Shown: in pieces, positions 10,629 through 19,697 of the stretch
Layout: every line of letters starts with the position of its first letter
Position numbering within the stretch: position 1 is the first letter of the stretch
Source of the DNA: Litchfieldella anticariensis FP35 = DSM 16096
Lineage (GTDB): Bacteria; Pseudomonadota; Gammaproteobacteria; Pseudomonadales; Halomonadaceae
Reading direction: 5' to 3'
Assembly: GCF_000409775.1 (NCBI RefSeq)
Contig: NZ_KE332391.1
Span: 613,652 to 677,651 of the forward strand
DNA length: 64,000 nucleotides
The notes under the pieces: model-generated
The model's input: only the letters and a program-made list of their open reading frames with translations
Databases searched by the model: none
What the model was told of the DNA's origin: nothing
Position numbers and translations under genes: made by a program

Positions 10629-11249
10629 ATGACGCAGGAATCAGTCAACAAACAAAGTCGCCGAGAGCAGATTCTCCAAGCGCTGGCGTTGATGCTCGAG
10701 GAAGACAGCGGTAAGCGCATTACCATTGCCTCCTTGGCTCGCCAGGTGGGTGTCTCCGAGGCGGCTCTGTATCGCCACTTTCCCAGTAAGGCGCGCATGT
10801 TCGAGGGGCTGATCGAATTTATCGAAGAGAGCCTGTTCGAACGTATCCGTCGCATTCTCGACGAAACGCCCGAAGCCTTGCCACGCTGTCAACAAATTCT
10901 CACTCTGCTGCTGGGCTTTGCCGAAAAGAACCCTGGCCTTTCACGCCTGCTTGGCGGCGATGTCCTCACTGGCGAAACCGCCCGTCTCAGGCAACGTATG
11001 AATCAACTCTTCGAGCGCCTGGAAACCCAGCTCAAGCAGATCCTGCGCGAGGCGGAGATCCATGAGCGCCGCCGGCCTTCGCTCCCAGCATCCAGCGCAG
11101 CCAACCTGCTGTTGGCCCATGCCGAGGGCCGCATCACGCAATATGTGCGTAGCGACTTCAGGCGCCGTCCCACAGAATACTGGGAAGACCAGTGGCAACT
11201 GCTAGCCAGCCAGCTACTGTTGGATGTCCCCCAGGTGGTCAGAGCCTGA
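10629..11249 (+). CDS. slmA: Nucleoid occlusion factor SlmA
   Basis: TetR-family DNA-binding protein that binds sites across the chromosome and antagonises FtsZ assembly over unsegregated nucleoids. The 206-aa length and sequence match SlmA: the HTH at about residues 30-60 ([21 protein letters not shown]) is followed by the SlmA-specific [17 protein letters not shown] and [18 protein letters not shown]. It lies downstream of the coaBC-dut-algC-argB block, in the same relative place as in other gammaproteobacteria (dut-slmA in E. coli). No strong Shine-Dalgarno sequence is visible. Confidence 0.95.
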   Translation: MTQESVNKQSRREQILQALALMLEEDSGKRITIASLARQVGVSEAALYRHFPSKARMFEGLIEFIEESLFERIRRILDETPEALPRCQQILTLLLGFAEKNPGLSRLLGGDVLTGETARLRQRMNQLFERLETQLKQILREAEIHERRRPSLPASSAANLLLAHAEGRITQYVRSDFRRRPTEYWEDQWQLLASQLLLDVPQVVRA

Positions 11250-11268
11250 AAAAGGCATAGCCATAATG

Positions 11269-11300
11269 ACGCAAACCCCGGTGTGAATCGGGGTTTGCGT
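11269..11300. terminator. Bidirectional terminator between slmA and rpoH
   Basis: Perfect 12-bp stem ACGCAAACCCCG (11269-11280) with CGGGGTTTGCGT (11289-11300) and an 8-nt loop. It sits between the convergent slmA and rpoH stops, so it can serve both. T-runs are absent or weak. Confidence 0.65.
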
Positions 11301-11325
11301 GTAAGAGAGTGGTAGGTTCCGCGAC

Positions 11326-12192
11326 TCAGGCGACCAAGGCGTCACCGATTTGTGCCTTGATCTTCTTCATGGCGTTCTTCTCGAGCTGACGGATGCGCTC
11401 GGCAGATACACCATAGACGTCGGCCAGTTCATGCAGCGTCGCCTTGGGCTCATTCAACCAGCGACGCTGCAGGATATCGCGAGAACGTTCGTCGAGCGCT
11501 TCCAGAGCCATCTGCAGGCGACGGGTGGAGTCCTCTTCCCAGTCACTATCTTCGAGTTGCGTGGCAGGATCGTAGCGACCATCGTCGAGGAAGTGTACCG
11601 GTGCCTGGTAACCCTGCTCGTCCTCCTCACTGGGCGAGGCATCGAAGCCAGCGTCGTAGGCTGCCAAGCGGCCTTCCATCTCACGCACCACCTCAGGCTT
11701 GACATCGAGATCCTTCGCGATGGCGTCGACCTCATCGTTGTTGAGCCAAGCCAGGCGCTTCTTGGCACTACGCAGATTGAAGAACAGCTTGCGCTGGGCC
11801 TTGGTGGTCGCGATCTTGACGATACGCCAATTGCGCAGCACATACTCATGAATCTCGGCTTTGATCCAGTGCACGGCGAAAGACACCAACCGAACGCCCT
11901 GGGTCGGATCAAAACGCTTGACCGCTTTCATCAGGCCGACGTTGCCTTCCTGGATCAAATCGGCCTGCGGCAGACCATATCCCGAGTAGCTACGGGCGAT
12001 ATGAACCACGAAACGCAGATGCGACATGACCAAGCGACGCGCTGCCTCCAAGTCGCTCTGCTCGTGCAGGCGAAAGGCCAATTCACGCTCTTCCTCGGCC
12101 GACAACACAGGGATGCTGTTGACAACCTGGATATAGCCATTTAGATCGTGGCCCGGTGAAAGATGGCCGACAGGCTGAAGACTGGTACTCAT
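11326..12192 (-). CDS. rpoH: RNA polymerase sigma-32 (heat-shock sigma factor)
   Basis: The 288-aa sigma factor directs transcription of heat-shock genes. It has sigma region 2 ([18 protein letters not shown]), the RpoH box QRKLFFNLR, which distinguishes RpoH from RpoD/RpoS and is involved in core binding and FtsH turnover, and region 4 ([26 protein letters not shown]). ATG 12192 is chosen because MSTSLQPVG fits family starts and GGAGA lies upstream; the open frame extends 35 codons further without similarity. It is next to ftsYEX, as in E. coli, but separated from ftsX by 275 bp. Confidence 0.96.
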   Translation of the reverse strand: MSTSLQPVGHLSPGHDLNGYIQVVNSIPVLSAEEERELAFRLHEQSDLEAARRLVMSHLRFVVHIARSYSGYGLPQADLIQEGNVGLMKAVKRFDPTQGVRLVSFAVHWIKAEIHEYVLRNWRIVKIATTKAQRKLFFNLRSAKKRLAWLNNDEVDAIAKDLDVKPEVVREMEGRLAAYDAGFDASPSEEDEQGYQAPVHFLDDGRYDPATQLEDSDWEEDSTRRLQMALEALDERSRDILQRRWLNEPKATLHELADVYGVSAERIRQLEKNAMKKIKAQIGDALVA

Positions 12193-12467
12193 GTGCTTGA
12201 TGTCTCCACGTTTGCCCAAATAAAGAAACACTGAATAAATTCCACGATGGTCCACACCTGTCGTGTAATACCCCTTCCATAGCAGCCTACACTGCACTCA
12301 CCTAACCACATAGGCCTTGATCACATCTGGGCCCTGAACAACGACTAGGCTGGACTGTTTCGTTGGTTTATTCAGCGCTCCCTTAGCTGCCTAATGATAT
12401 CTGCGTCATTTAGGAAAGCAAGACAAGCAAAAGGTTCCCTCTTGCACCGCAAAAACTGCATGCAATG
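12193..12467. other. 275-bp gap between rpoH and ftsX
   Basis: No gene is visible on either strand. Since both neighbours are on the minus strand, this interval must hold the rpoH promoters and 5' leader. The 100 bp closest to rpoH are relatively A/T-rich. I could not assign a convincing -35/-10 pair or a heat-sensing hairpin by eye. Confidence 0.5.
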
Positions 12468-13445
12468 CTAATGAGGACGGATTTCAGCCAAGTGACGCCC
12501 CACGGCGATCCAGGCCCCCAACAAACCTAGTAGTGTACTGGAAAAAAGCAGAACTGCCGAGCCCAAAGCATCCAGCCGAGGCAAGTCGTAGTGGGCACCA
12601 TAGCTCTCGGCCAGTGCGGCTACAGGTATAGCCAGCCATTCACCGCCCAGTGTCAGCAACGCCCAGGCCAATAACCCACCTCCCAAGCCGTACCACGCGC
12701 CACTATAGAGAAATGGGCGACGCACGAACGCATGAGTGGCGCCGATCAAGGTCACTACCTCGATTTCCTGACGACGGCTTTCCACGGCCAGTCGCACGGT
12801 ATTACCGACGATCAACAATACACCAAGTCCGAACAAGGCGCCCAAAGCCAATGCCAGCCGCTGGCCCAGCTCGGATAGACGCCGCAACCTTTCCAACCAA
12901 GCCAGGTCGAGACGCACGTCCTCTACTCCAGTGATGGACTCCAGCTCACCAGCCAAAGCCCGTACTGCCTCCGGTGCGGTATCACGCGGGGTAATCACCA
13001 CACTGGCCGGCAGCGGATTGCCATCCAACCGATTCAAGGCATCGGTCAACCCCAAGGCCTGCTGAAACTCAGCCATGCCCTCGGCAGCAGTGATCAAGCG
13101 AGTAGCCACTACCCCATCCTGGGTCTGGAGCGCCTCATTCACCCGTACTGCCTGCGACTCATCGACATCGGATGCCAGATAAGCCGTCAGGGTAGCACTC
13201 TCTTCGAGTTCGGCATCCAGCAATCGAGCACTATCGAGTGTCAGCCACAAGGCAGCCGGAAGCACCAAGGCAATGGCAATTGCCAACATGGTCAACAGAC
13301 TGCCGACAGGGTAGCGGATCAAGCGTCGTGCACTATCCAGGCACATGGCCCGATGATGACGTGTCCAGGCTCGCAATCGGCTACTGGTGCGGGTACGGTG
13401 ACTGCGTGCTCCACGCTTCGGTTCACGGACTTCCTGACGGCTCAT
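12468..13445 (-). CDS. ftsX: Cell division protein FtsX
   Basis: Membrane partner of FtsE in the divisome ABC complex, which activates periplasmic murein hydrolases at the septum through EnvC-type adaptors. The 325-aa protein has a basic cytoplasmic N-terminus of about 45 residues, a first membrane helix (LLTMLAIAIALVLPAALWLTL), a periplasmic domain of about 130 residues and three C-terminal membrane helices, the FtsX topology. Its start codon overlaps the ftsE stop by 4 nt (13442-13445), implying translational coupling. Confidence 0.95.
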   Translation of the reverse strand: MSRQEVREPKRGARSHRTRTSSRLRAWTRHHRAMCLDSARRLIRYPVGSLLTMLAIAIALVLPAALWLTLDSARLLDAELEESATLTAYLASDVDESQAVRVNEALQTQDGVVATRLITAAEGMAEFQQALGLTDALNRLDGNPLPASVVITPRDTAPEAVRALAGELESITGVEDVRLDLAWLERLRRLSELGQRLALALGALFGLGVLLIVGNTVRLAVESRRQEIEVVTLIGATHAFVRRPFLYSGAWYGLGGGLLAWALLTLGGEWLAIPVAALAESYGAHYDLPRLDALGSAVLLFSSTLLGLLGAWIAVGRHLAEIRPH

Positions 13446-14110
13446 GCGGCCTCCTCATCGGCCACCAAACGCCCTTCGCGCAAACGCAGCACCCGATGGT
13501 GCAGTCGAGCGATCAACGCCAGGTCGTGACTGGCCACCATCACCGTAGTACCGATCCGATTGAAGTCCTCGAACAACTGCATGATATCGGCGGAAAGCTG
13601 AGGATCAAGATTGCCGGTGGGCTCGTCGGCGAGTAGCAAGGCCGGCTTATTGACCACCGCCCGCGCGATGCCCACGCGCTGTTGTTCACCACCCGAGAGT
13701 TCGATGGGCAGCGCCTTCTCACGATGCAGCAAGCCGACCTTGTCCAGTGCCGCCCGCACCCGTCGTGCCGCCTCTCGCGGCTCGACACCCTGTATTTCCA
13801 GTGGCAGGGCCACATTGGCGTAGATCGAACGATCGAACAGCAACTGGTGATCCTGGAAGACCACGCCGATTTGCCGTCGATAGAAGGGTACTTGGCTGAC
13901 GTGCAAACGCCCGATGTCGTGTCCGGCCACCAGCACTCGACCGCGCGATGGCCGCTCCAGACGCATGATCAGGCGCAGCAGCGAACTCTTCCCAGCCCCG
14001 GAGTGACCGGTCAGAAACACCATTTCACCGCGCCTGATGCGAAAATCGATATTGGCCAGCGCCTCGTAGCGCCCTCCGTAACGCTTGCCGACGTGCTCAA
14101 AGGCGATCAT
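13442..14110 (-). CDS. ftsE: Cell division ATP-binding protein FtsE
   Basis: ABC ATPase of the FtsEX complex. The 222-aa protein has Walker [10 protein letters not shown], signature [14 protein letters not shown], Walker [13 protein letters not shown] and the switch His in MVASHD. The full family length is present. It lies 3 bp downstream of ftsY and overlaps ftsX, so ftsY-ftsE-ftsX is a single operon as in E. coli. It acts at the inner face of the septum. Confidence 0.97.
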   Translation of the reverse strand: MIAFEHVGKRYGGRYEALANIDFRIRRGEMVFLTGHSGAGKSSLLRLIMRLERPSRGRVLVAGHDIGRLHVSQVPFYRRQIGVVFQDHQLLFDRSIYANVALPLEIQGVEPREAARRVRAALDKVGLLHREKALPIELSGGEQQRVGIARAVVNKPALLLADEPTGNLDPQLSADIMQLFEDFNRIGTTVMVASHDLALIARLHHRVLRLREGRLVADEEAA

Positions 14111-14113
14111 GGT

Positions 14114-15484
14114 TCAGCTCGACCGCTCGTCACGGCTGTCCTCGCGCGCGAAAAGCGCCTCGACAAAGTCCTGGGCCGAGAAGGGACGCAGATCATCGAG
14201 TGACTCACCAACTCCAATATAACGGATCGGCGTAGCGAGCTGCTTGGCCAAGGCAAAGATAATGCCCCCCTTGGCGGTACCATCCAGTTTGGTCAGGGTG
14301 ATGCCCGTCACTGGTACCGCCTCGTTGAAGGTATTGGCCTGCGACAAGGCGTTTTGTCCAGTGCCGGCATCCAGCACCAGCATCACCTCGTGCGGCGCTG
14401 CCTCATCAAGCTTGGTCATCACGCGGCGCACCTTCTTGAGCTCTTCCATCAGGTGGCTCTTGTTGTGCAGCCGTCCAGCGGTGTCGGCGATCAGCACATC
14501 GACCTTGCGAGCCTTGGCAGCGGCGAGTGCATCGTAGATTACCGAAGCACTGTCAGCACCGGTATGTTGAGCAATTACCGGTACCTGATTGCGATCGCCC
14601 CAAACCTTGAGCTGTTCCACGGCGGCAGCGCGGAACGTATCACCCGCGGCCAGCATCACGCTGCGTCCCTCGCGCTGAAAGTGCTGGGTCAGCTTGCCAA
14701 TGGTGGTAGTCTTGCCAACGCCATTGACCCCGACCATCAGAATGACGAAAGGCCCTTCGCCCTTGGGGGGCAAGGTCAAAGGGATAGCCACTGGATCGAG
14801 CAGTGTCCTCAACTCCTCCTGCAGGGCACGATACAGGGCCTGGGGCTCATTGAGCTCCTTGCGTGACACCCGGTCGGTCAGCCGCTCGATGATCTCGGAC
14901 GTAGCATCGATGCCGACATCGGCTATCAGCAGTTGGGTCTCGAGATCCTCCAGTAGTTCATCATCGATCTGCTTCTTGCCCAGAAACAGGTCGGCAATGC
15001 CGTCGGTGAGATTGGCGCGAGTCTTGCCCAGCCCTGAGCGGATGCGTGCGAACCAGCCTCTCCTTTTTTCAGGTTTGACTTGCTCGGGCTCGTTTTCCTC
15101 GAACTGGGCAGGCGCCGGAGCATCGTCCGGCTCGGCAGCTTCCGCTGGCGCTGTAGGGGCGGAGTGTGTCTCGTTTCGCGGCTTGAGTGCTTCCGTAGGT
15201 TCGGCAGCCTCTTCAGCGAGCTCGCTGCGAGGAGTCTCGACCGGCGTCTCCTTGAGCGCGCTTTCTCCCTCACCAGTCTCGATCGTATCATGGAGCGCCT
15301 GGCTGGCCGCCTCACGCTCCCGCGTACCCGGCTCGACCTCGACCACTTCGTCCCGCTCAGGGTCGTGTTCATGCACCGGCGCCTCGGCATCTTCATGCGC
15401 TTGCTCGGGCACCTGCTCCTGGTCGTGAGACTGCTGATCCTTGACGTCGTCCTGTTTCTTCTTGCGCTTGAAAAGTCCGAACAT
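14114..15484 (-). CDS. ftsY: Signal recognition particle receptor FtsY
   Basis: Membrane-associated GTPase that receives Ffh-SRP-ribosome complexes. The 456-aa protein has an N-terminal acidic A domain of about 150 residues rich in Glu, Pro and Ala, starting with a basic patch (MFGLFKRKKKQDD) suited to membrane contact. The NG domain follows: G1 GVNGVGKTTT, the insertion-box lysine region, DTAGR and TKLDG. The A domain is long, like E. coli FtsY. First gene of the ftsY-ftsE-ftsX operon and divergent from rsmD, as in E. coli. Confidence 0.97.
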   Translation of the reverse strand: MFGLFKRKKKQDDVKDQQSHDQEQVPEQAHEDAEAPVHEHDPERDEVVEVEPGTREREAASQALHDTIETGEGESALKETPVETPRSELAEEAAEPTEALKPRNETHSAPTAPAEAAEPDDAPAPAQFEENEPEQVKPEKRRGWFARIRSGLGKTRANLTDGIADLFLGKKQIDDELLEDLETQLLIADVGIDATSEIIERLTDRVSRKELNEPQALYRALQEELRTLLDPVAIPLTLPPKGEGPFVILMVGVNGVGKTTTIGKLTQHFQREGRSVMLAAGDTFRAAAVEQLKVWGDRNQVPVIAQHTGADSASVIYDALAAAKARKVDVLIADTAGRLHNKSHLMEELKKVRRVMTKLDEAAPHEVMLVLDAGTGQNALSQANTFNEAVPVTGITLTKLDGTAKGGIIFALAKQLATPIRYIGVGESLDDLRPFSAQDFVEALFAREDSRDERSS

Positions 15485-15576
15485 GGGTGTGATCTGTACT
15501 CGACAACTGAGAATTGGCTCATCGTACCATTGCGGGCCATGACTGTGGATAACAGGAACGGTACAATTCGCCGATC

Positions 15577-16215
15577 ATGAGCCGCCATTCCATATCTCGC
15601 CCTCACCGCGCACGTCGCCAAGCCGCCCCTCTTCACAAAGGGGGCGGTAAAGGCAAACTACGCATCATCGGCGGCGAATATCGCCGTCGCTGGCTACCCA
15701 TTCTCGACAGCCCTGGGTTACGCCCTACACCGGACAGGGTACGCGAGACCCTGTTCAACTGGCTGGCCGCAGCGTGTTCGGGTGTTCGGGTACTGGACCT
15801 GTATGCCGGCACCGGAGCCTTGGGACTCGAAGCACTGTCGCGCGGAGCCCGCGAAGCTGTGTTCGTTGAACACGATCCGGCGGTGGCCGCCGCCCTCGAG
15901 GCAAACCTGGCAACCCTCGGGGCCATAGGACAGGTGGAAACCGCTGATGCCCTAGCGTTTCTCGAGCGCACGGCCACCCCTTTTTCATTGGTGTTTCTCG
16001 ATCCGCCCTTTCGACATGAGCTGGCTGAGGCGAGCTGCGTTGCCCTGGAGGAACATGGTTGGCTGACCGAGGAAGCCTTCATCTATTTGGAAACCGAGCA
16101 GGAGTATTGCCCCCGGGTGCCCGCCACTTGGCAACTGCATCGCGAAGTGCGGGCCGGTGACAGCACCGGACGCCTCTACCGACGAACGGCGTCGCTAGCT
16201 AGCGACGGTTGCTGA
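15577..16215 (+). CDS. rsmD: 16S rRNA m2G966 methyltransferase
   Basis: SAM-dependent N2-methylation of G966 in 16S rRNA during 30S assembly. The 212-aa protein has a basic N-terminal tail, then LRIIGGEYRRRWLP and LRPTPDRVRETLFNWL, which are RsmD hallmarks. Motif I is VLDLYAGTGALGLEALSRG and motif IV is FLDPPF. It is divergent from ftsY, the conserved ftsY/rsmD arrangement of gammaproteobacteria. Confidence 0.95.
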   Translation: MSRHSISRPHRARRQAAPLHKGGGKGKLRIIGGEYRRRWLPILDSPGLRPTPDRVRETLFNWLAAACSGVRVLDLYAGTGALGLEALSRGAREAVFVEHDPAVAAALEANLATLGAIGQVETADALAFLERTATPFSLVFLDPPFRHELAEASCVALEEHGWLTEEAFIYLETEQEYCPRVPATWQLHREVRAGDSTGRLYRRTASLASDGC

Positions 16216-16302
16216 GCCGCCATACCCGGCGTACGCTGCGCCCTGATATGCCCTCTGAACATGTATGCCACCACCGCAAGCAAGAACATTAGGAGAACAG
16301 GA

Positions 16303-16509
16303 ATGAGCACCGAACTCTTCAATCAACTCGAACAGAAGGTCACCAACGCCGTCGAGGCCATCGAGATGCTGAAGATGGAAGCCGAGGAGTTGCGTGAGGA
16401 AAATGCTCGCCTGAAGCAGGAACATGACGAGTGGGAACGCCGCCTCAACGGCCTGCTGAGCAAATTCCAGGAACTGGAGAGCAGCGACGCCAGCGCCAAT
16501 GTTTCCTGA
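16303..16509 (+). CDS. zapB: Cell division factor ZapB-like coiled coil
   Basis: A 68-aa protein that is almost entirely one heptad-repeat coiled coil (FNQLEQKVTNAVEAIEMLKM onward, rich in Glu, Leu and Lys) with a short polar tail. Size and the opening MSTELFNQLEQKV resemble ZapB, which links the Z ring to the chromosome through ZapA and MatP. Low-complexity coiled coils are hard to assign, so the name is probable rather than certain. ATG at 16303 is preceded by AGGAG; the 14-codon longer frame is not needed. Confidence 0.7.
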   Translation: MSTELFNQLEQKVTNAVEAIEMLKMEAEELREENARLKQEHDEWERRLNGLLSKFQELESSDASANVS

Positions 16510-16558
16510 CGTTCGAGGAAGCGCTGCACAGCCATCAGCGTGCTGCTGAAGCGCCCTT

Positions 16559-17029
16559 CTACAGTCGCCGCGACATCAATAGCGCATCCTCACGCTTCCC
16601 GCCGTCTTCCGACGGGTAATAGCCGCGGCGACGCCCATCGACCTCAAAGGCCAGTCGACGGTACAGAGCGATGGCGGCTTTATTGCTCGCTCTAACCTCC
16701 AGCAGCAGCCGTTCGCTACCCCAGTCAGAAGCTTCCTCGCACATGCGGGTCAACAATAGTTGGCCGATACCTTGACGTCGAGCGTCTGGAACCACAGTGA
16801 TCGCCTGCAACTCGGCATCGAAGGGCAAACGGCAAAGCACAGCGAAACCCAGCAATGTCCCCTGTGTATCTCGCGCCCCCCAGACACTTGCCTGAGGGTC
16901 ACTCAGGGCTGCGGTAAGCTGTGAGGAACTCCAAGGATACGGTTGACCCGCTTGCTCGACCTCGACGACTAAAGCCAGGTGGAGCATCCCCAACCGGTAC
17001 AGCACCGGTTCAGTCACCTGTTTCGTCAT
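16559..17029 (-). CDS. rimI: Ribosomal protein S18 alanine N-acetyltransferase
   Basis: A 156-aa GNAT acetyltransferase that acetylates the N-terminal alanine of S18. The acetyl-CoA loop is VVPDARRQGIGQLLL, followed by LEVRASNKAAIALYRRLAFEVDGRRRGYYP, the RimI signature (ENAIALYxxxGF-type with RxxYY). The start at 17029 overlaps the end of the preceding psi-like gene by 20 bp, the same arrangement as holD-rimI in E. coli. The longer frame upstream is noise. Confidence 0.93.
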   Translation of the reverse strand: MTKQVTEPVLYRLGMLHLALVVEVEQAGQPYPWSSSQLTAALSDPQASVWGARDTQGTLLGFAVLCRLPFDAELQAITVVPDARRQGIGQLLLTRMCEEASDWGSERLLLEVRASNKAAIALYRRLAFEVDGRRRGYYPSEDGGKREDALLMSRRL

Positions 17030-17831
17030 CTTGCTGGTTCCATGCCACTCGCCATGCGGGAAGGCATGGCAACAGGTCACGCTTCGCCGCAGCATCGCGG
17101 GCCAGCACCTCGAGCGACGGCCCCCACCAGGCAGGTAGTCCGAGTAGACACGAATGTCCCTCTTCCACAGCCAATACCTGGGCCAAGGCATCGTCATCTC
17201 CGAACACTATCACACGTTCCGGGCGCCAACCTTGACGGCGACGCCCATCGATGAAGGCCCGCAAGCCATCGCATGCTTCTTCCAGCGGCGCTTCCACTGG
17301 TAATTCGTCCATCATCGGCCAACGAAATGTCTGAAACTCGAGAGAGCCCTCGAGCACGATATCAGCAGCACGCAGGATGTTGGCCAGAAGACGGAGTGAC
17401 ATGGCATCCAGTGGCTGCGTTCCCGGGATCAGCACTAGCCAGCGCCCTTCGAGGGCGGCCACCTGCAGGGTGAAACGGAGTGCCTGCTGCGGCTCGGACG
17501 ATGTCTCTTGAAGAGTAGATTCGGGGGCACTGGCCTCCTCACCTCGTGAGGTGATCGGCACTTCGGGAGGCGCAAGAGGCTCGCCCAACAGTGCACGAGC
17601 CCGCCCTGACTGACGGGGTGCCGGTTCACTAGAGGGTTCCTGGGTCCGAACGCTTGGCTGGTCTTCGAGCAAGCCATGCAGACGCTCGCCAGGCGTTCTA
17701 ATCGCCGGCGACTCGGGCAGCTCCCATTCACATTCCGGAGTTGGCCAGGCATTGGGCAGGCGATAGCGGCCTACCCAGGCCGTCACCCCCATCGCTTCGA
17801 GATACTGCAGGCGTTGGGGCTCGGTGGTCAC
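17010..17831 (-). CDS. holD: Predicted DNA polymerase III psi subunit (diverged, long form)
   Basis: A 273-aa protein in the holD position, directly before rimI. Residues 1-19 (MTTEPQRLQYLEAMGVTAW) align well with the E. coli psi N-terminus, which has L-x-x-LGIT-x-W. The final 110 residues (WLVLIPGTQPLDAMSLRLLANILRA and SCLLGLPAWWGPSLEVLARD) resemble the psi core. About 90 residues of Pro/Ser/Glu-rich, probably disordered linker separate them. A long cryptic psi next to rimI is known from pseudomonads. Psi would join chi to the clamp loader and SSB. GTG at 17831 is chosen because it overlaps the bolA stop (GTGA). Assigned by synteny and short-motif similarity only. Confidence 0.65.
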   Translation of the reverse strand: MTTEPQRLQYLEAMGVTAWVGRYRLPNAWPTPECEWELPESPAIRTPGERLHGLLEDQPSVRTQEPSSEPAPRQSGRARALLGEPLAPPEVPITSRGEEASAPESTLQETSSEPQQALRFTLQVAALEGRWLVLIPGTQPLDAMSLRLLANILRAADIVLEGSLEFQTFRWPMMDELPVEAPLEEACDGLRAFIDGRRRQGWRPERVIVFGDDDALAQVLAVEEGHSCLLGLPAWWGPSLEVLARDAAAKRDLLPCLPAWRVAWNQQDDETGD

Positions 17832-18139
17832 GACCCGCCACCACCACGACAATGAGGCGAGTCTGGACGGGTACCCTCACGGGCCTGCCACTCTTCGGGT
17901 GTATAGAGGTGCAGTGCCAAGGCATGCACCGGCCCCGACAGTTCTTCGGCCAATACCGCATAGATCTGCTGATGGCGTTTAACCGGCATTAGCCCCTGGA
18001 AACGGGACGACACCATGGTGACCTTGAAGTGGGTCTCGGAATTGACCGGGACATTATGCATGTGGCTCTCGTTTTCCACTTGCAAGTATGTGGGATCGAG
18101 GGCCTGCAGCTTGTCTTCGATACTCGCCTGAATACTCAT
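17828..18139 (-). CDS. bolA: BolA family protein
   Basis: A 103-aa class II KH-like protein. The family core is visible as LQVENESHMHNVP (the loop with the His that can ligate a [2Fe-2S] cluster with a monothiol glutaredoxin), THFKVTMVSSRFQGLMPVKRHQQIYAVL and the terminal helix region. BolA proteins act in iron-sulfur cluster trafficking and, in E. coli, in stationary-phase morphology. A Gly/Arg-rich tail of about 15 residues follows the domain. The stop overlaps the start of the psi-like gene by 4 nt. Confidence 0.92.
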   Translation of the reverse strand: MSIQASIEDKLQALDPTYLQVENESHMHNVPVNSETHFKVTMVSSRFQGLMPVKRHQQIYAVLAEELSGPVHALALHLYTPEEWQAREGTRPDSPHCRGGGGS

Positions 18140-18193
18140 GACTCATGTCTCATCGTCAAAGGTCTCCACCAGGAGAATCCCCATTGTAACGGT

Positions 18194-19609
18194 TCAATCC
18201 GAGCGCGGCGACGGACGTTGTGAGGCCGCATCGCGTGGAGGCGCCAGGCTCAAGGGAATACGCCGCAAGCTGATTGCCACGGCCCCAGACAAGGCCGCAC
18301 ACCCTAGCCACAACGAGGCCTGAACCGAGCCCAGACTTGCTGCGAGGAACACGCCTACCAATGCCACTCCCAATGATTGCCCCACCGTACGCACGGTACT
18401 CATCATGCCCGAAGCGTTGGCGCTACGCGCCTTGGGCACGTTACTCATCATCTCGCGGTTGTTAGGCGCCTGAAACAGGCCGAAGCCCAGCCCACACAGT
18501 GCGGTACGCCACAGGCTGTCGACCACGCCGGATTCGGTCTCGAGAAGCGCCAGCGACACCAGCCCGGTCAGTAACAGCACCAATCCCAGGGTCGACAGGG
18601 CGGTAGGATTGACTCTGTCAGCCAAGCGCCCGGCCAGTGGGGCAGTCAACATGATGGTCAATGGCCAGGGCGTGAACAGCCAGGCGGTCTGCAACGGCGA
18701 CAATCCCATTTCCTGCTGATAAAGGAATGACAGTGCCACGAATGCCAGCCCTTGGCCAACAAAGGCCAGTCCCGAGACCATCACTGCCAGGGTGAAACGT
18801 GGCTCGTCAAAGAGGGATAATGGCAGTAAAGGGTGAGATGCCCGCCGTTGACGCCATACAAACAACCACATCGTCACCCCGCTAACAGCCAACAGTACTG
18901 CGATTTTCTGGCCGCTTCCACCATGCCCCACAGTATCCATTGCCAGGAAGAAGCTGGCCAACATGGTTGCCGAAAACATCGCCCCAAACATATCGAAACC
19001 ACCGCGACGACGTGGCTCAGCGGGCAAAGCACGCCACGCCAGGAACAGGGCGGCTCCTCCCAACGGCACATTCATGGCGAATAACCAAGGCCAGTCAACC
19101 ACAGAGAGGACCAGGCCACCAAGTGTCGGCCCCGAGGCATAGCCGGCAGCCACCACCAGCGCACTCATGCCCATTGCCGCTCCTAACAACCGCGTTGGAA
19201 AGATCATCCGATATAGCGAGGGGCCAATGGATAGCGTGGCCGCTGCTCCCAAGCCCTGCAAGGCACGAAACAGCAGCAGCGTTTCCAGTGATCCGGACAG
19301 AGACGCTCCCCACGATGCCAGAGTGAACAGCGTCAGCCCGGCGATGTACAGCCGGCGACGGCTAAGCAGCTCGCTGAGTGAAGCGAACAGCAACAGGGTG
19401 GCCGCACAGACGATCTGGAACAGGCTGAGTACCCATACCGCCCGCGAGGGAGCAATTCGTAGATCCCGGGCGATCGACGGCAGGGCGATATTGATCATGG
19501 TGGTGTCGATTACCGCCATCAACGTTCCCAGTACAAGCACCAGCATGGCAATGCGTCGCTCGGGACCAGGTAGACCGTCGTCATCGGGGCGGGTCTCGAA
19601 CAATCTCAT
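18194..19609 (-). CDS. MFS drug exporter, DHA2 (EmrB/QacA) type
   Basis: A 471-aa membrane protein with about 14 hydrophobic segments. The first helix contains LGTLMAVIDTTMINIALPSIA, the DHA2-type motif D1, and RALQGLGAA matches motif B/C territory. Such proteins export lipophilic compounds, dyes or osmolytes by proton antiport; the substrate is not predictable here. No membrane-fusion (EmrA) partner is adjacent, so it probably works alone across the inner membrane. It starts downstream of a strong terminator and is likely its own transcription unit. Confidence 0.85.
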   Translation of the reverse strand: MRLFETRPDDDGLPGPERRIAMLVLVLGTLMAVIDTTMINIALPSIARDLRIAPSRAVWVLSLFQIVCAATLLLFASLSELLSRRRLYIAGLTLFTLASWGASLSGSLETLLLFRALQGLGAAATLSIGPSLYRMIFPTRLLGAAMGMSALVVAAGYASGPTLGGLVLSVVDWPWLFAMNVPLGGAALFLAWRALPAEPRRRGGFDMFGAMFSATMLASFFLAMDTVGHGGSGQKIAVLLAVSGVTMWLFVWRQRRASHPLLPLSLFDEPRFTLAVMVSGLAFVGQGLAFVALSFLYQQEMGLSPLQTAWLFTPWPLTIMLTAPLAGRLADRVNPTALSTLGLVLLLTGLVSLALLETESGVVDSLWRTALCGLGFGLFQAPNNREMMSNVPKARSANASGMMSTVRTVGQSLGVALVGVFLAASLGSVQASLWLGCAALSGAVAISLRRIPLSLAPPRDAASQRPSPRSD

Positions 19610-19629
19610 GAGAGCGTTTCACCTACGAC

Positions 19630-19651
19630 AAAAAACCGGCCGCAGCCGGTT
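19630..19651 (-). terminator. Rho-independent terminator of the acidic orphan gene
   Basis: Stem AACCGGC (19634-19640) with GCCGGTT (19645-19651), loop of four; on the minus strand it runs directly into six T residues. It lies 47 bp past the stop at 19698, between this gene and the MFS gene. Confidence 0.8.
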
Positions 19652-19697
19652 CATGGAAGATCATGTATCGAAGCGAAAGGCGGGCCTGTTCGATCAC

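Noticed and set aside
11350..12144. Plus-strand open frame of 264 codons opposite rpoH
   Set aside because: Shadow of the rpoH coding frame; no motif or start signal.
14694..15428. Serine-rich frame opposite ftsY
   Set aside because: Low-complexity Ser/Arg translation arises from the acidic A-domain repeats of ftsY read in reverse.
18194..19609. Tripartite drug efflux operon
   Set aside because: Only the MFS component is present; no EmrA or TolC-like genes adjoin it.
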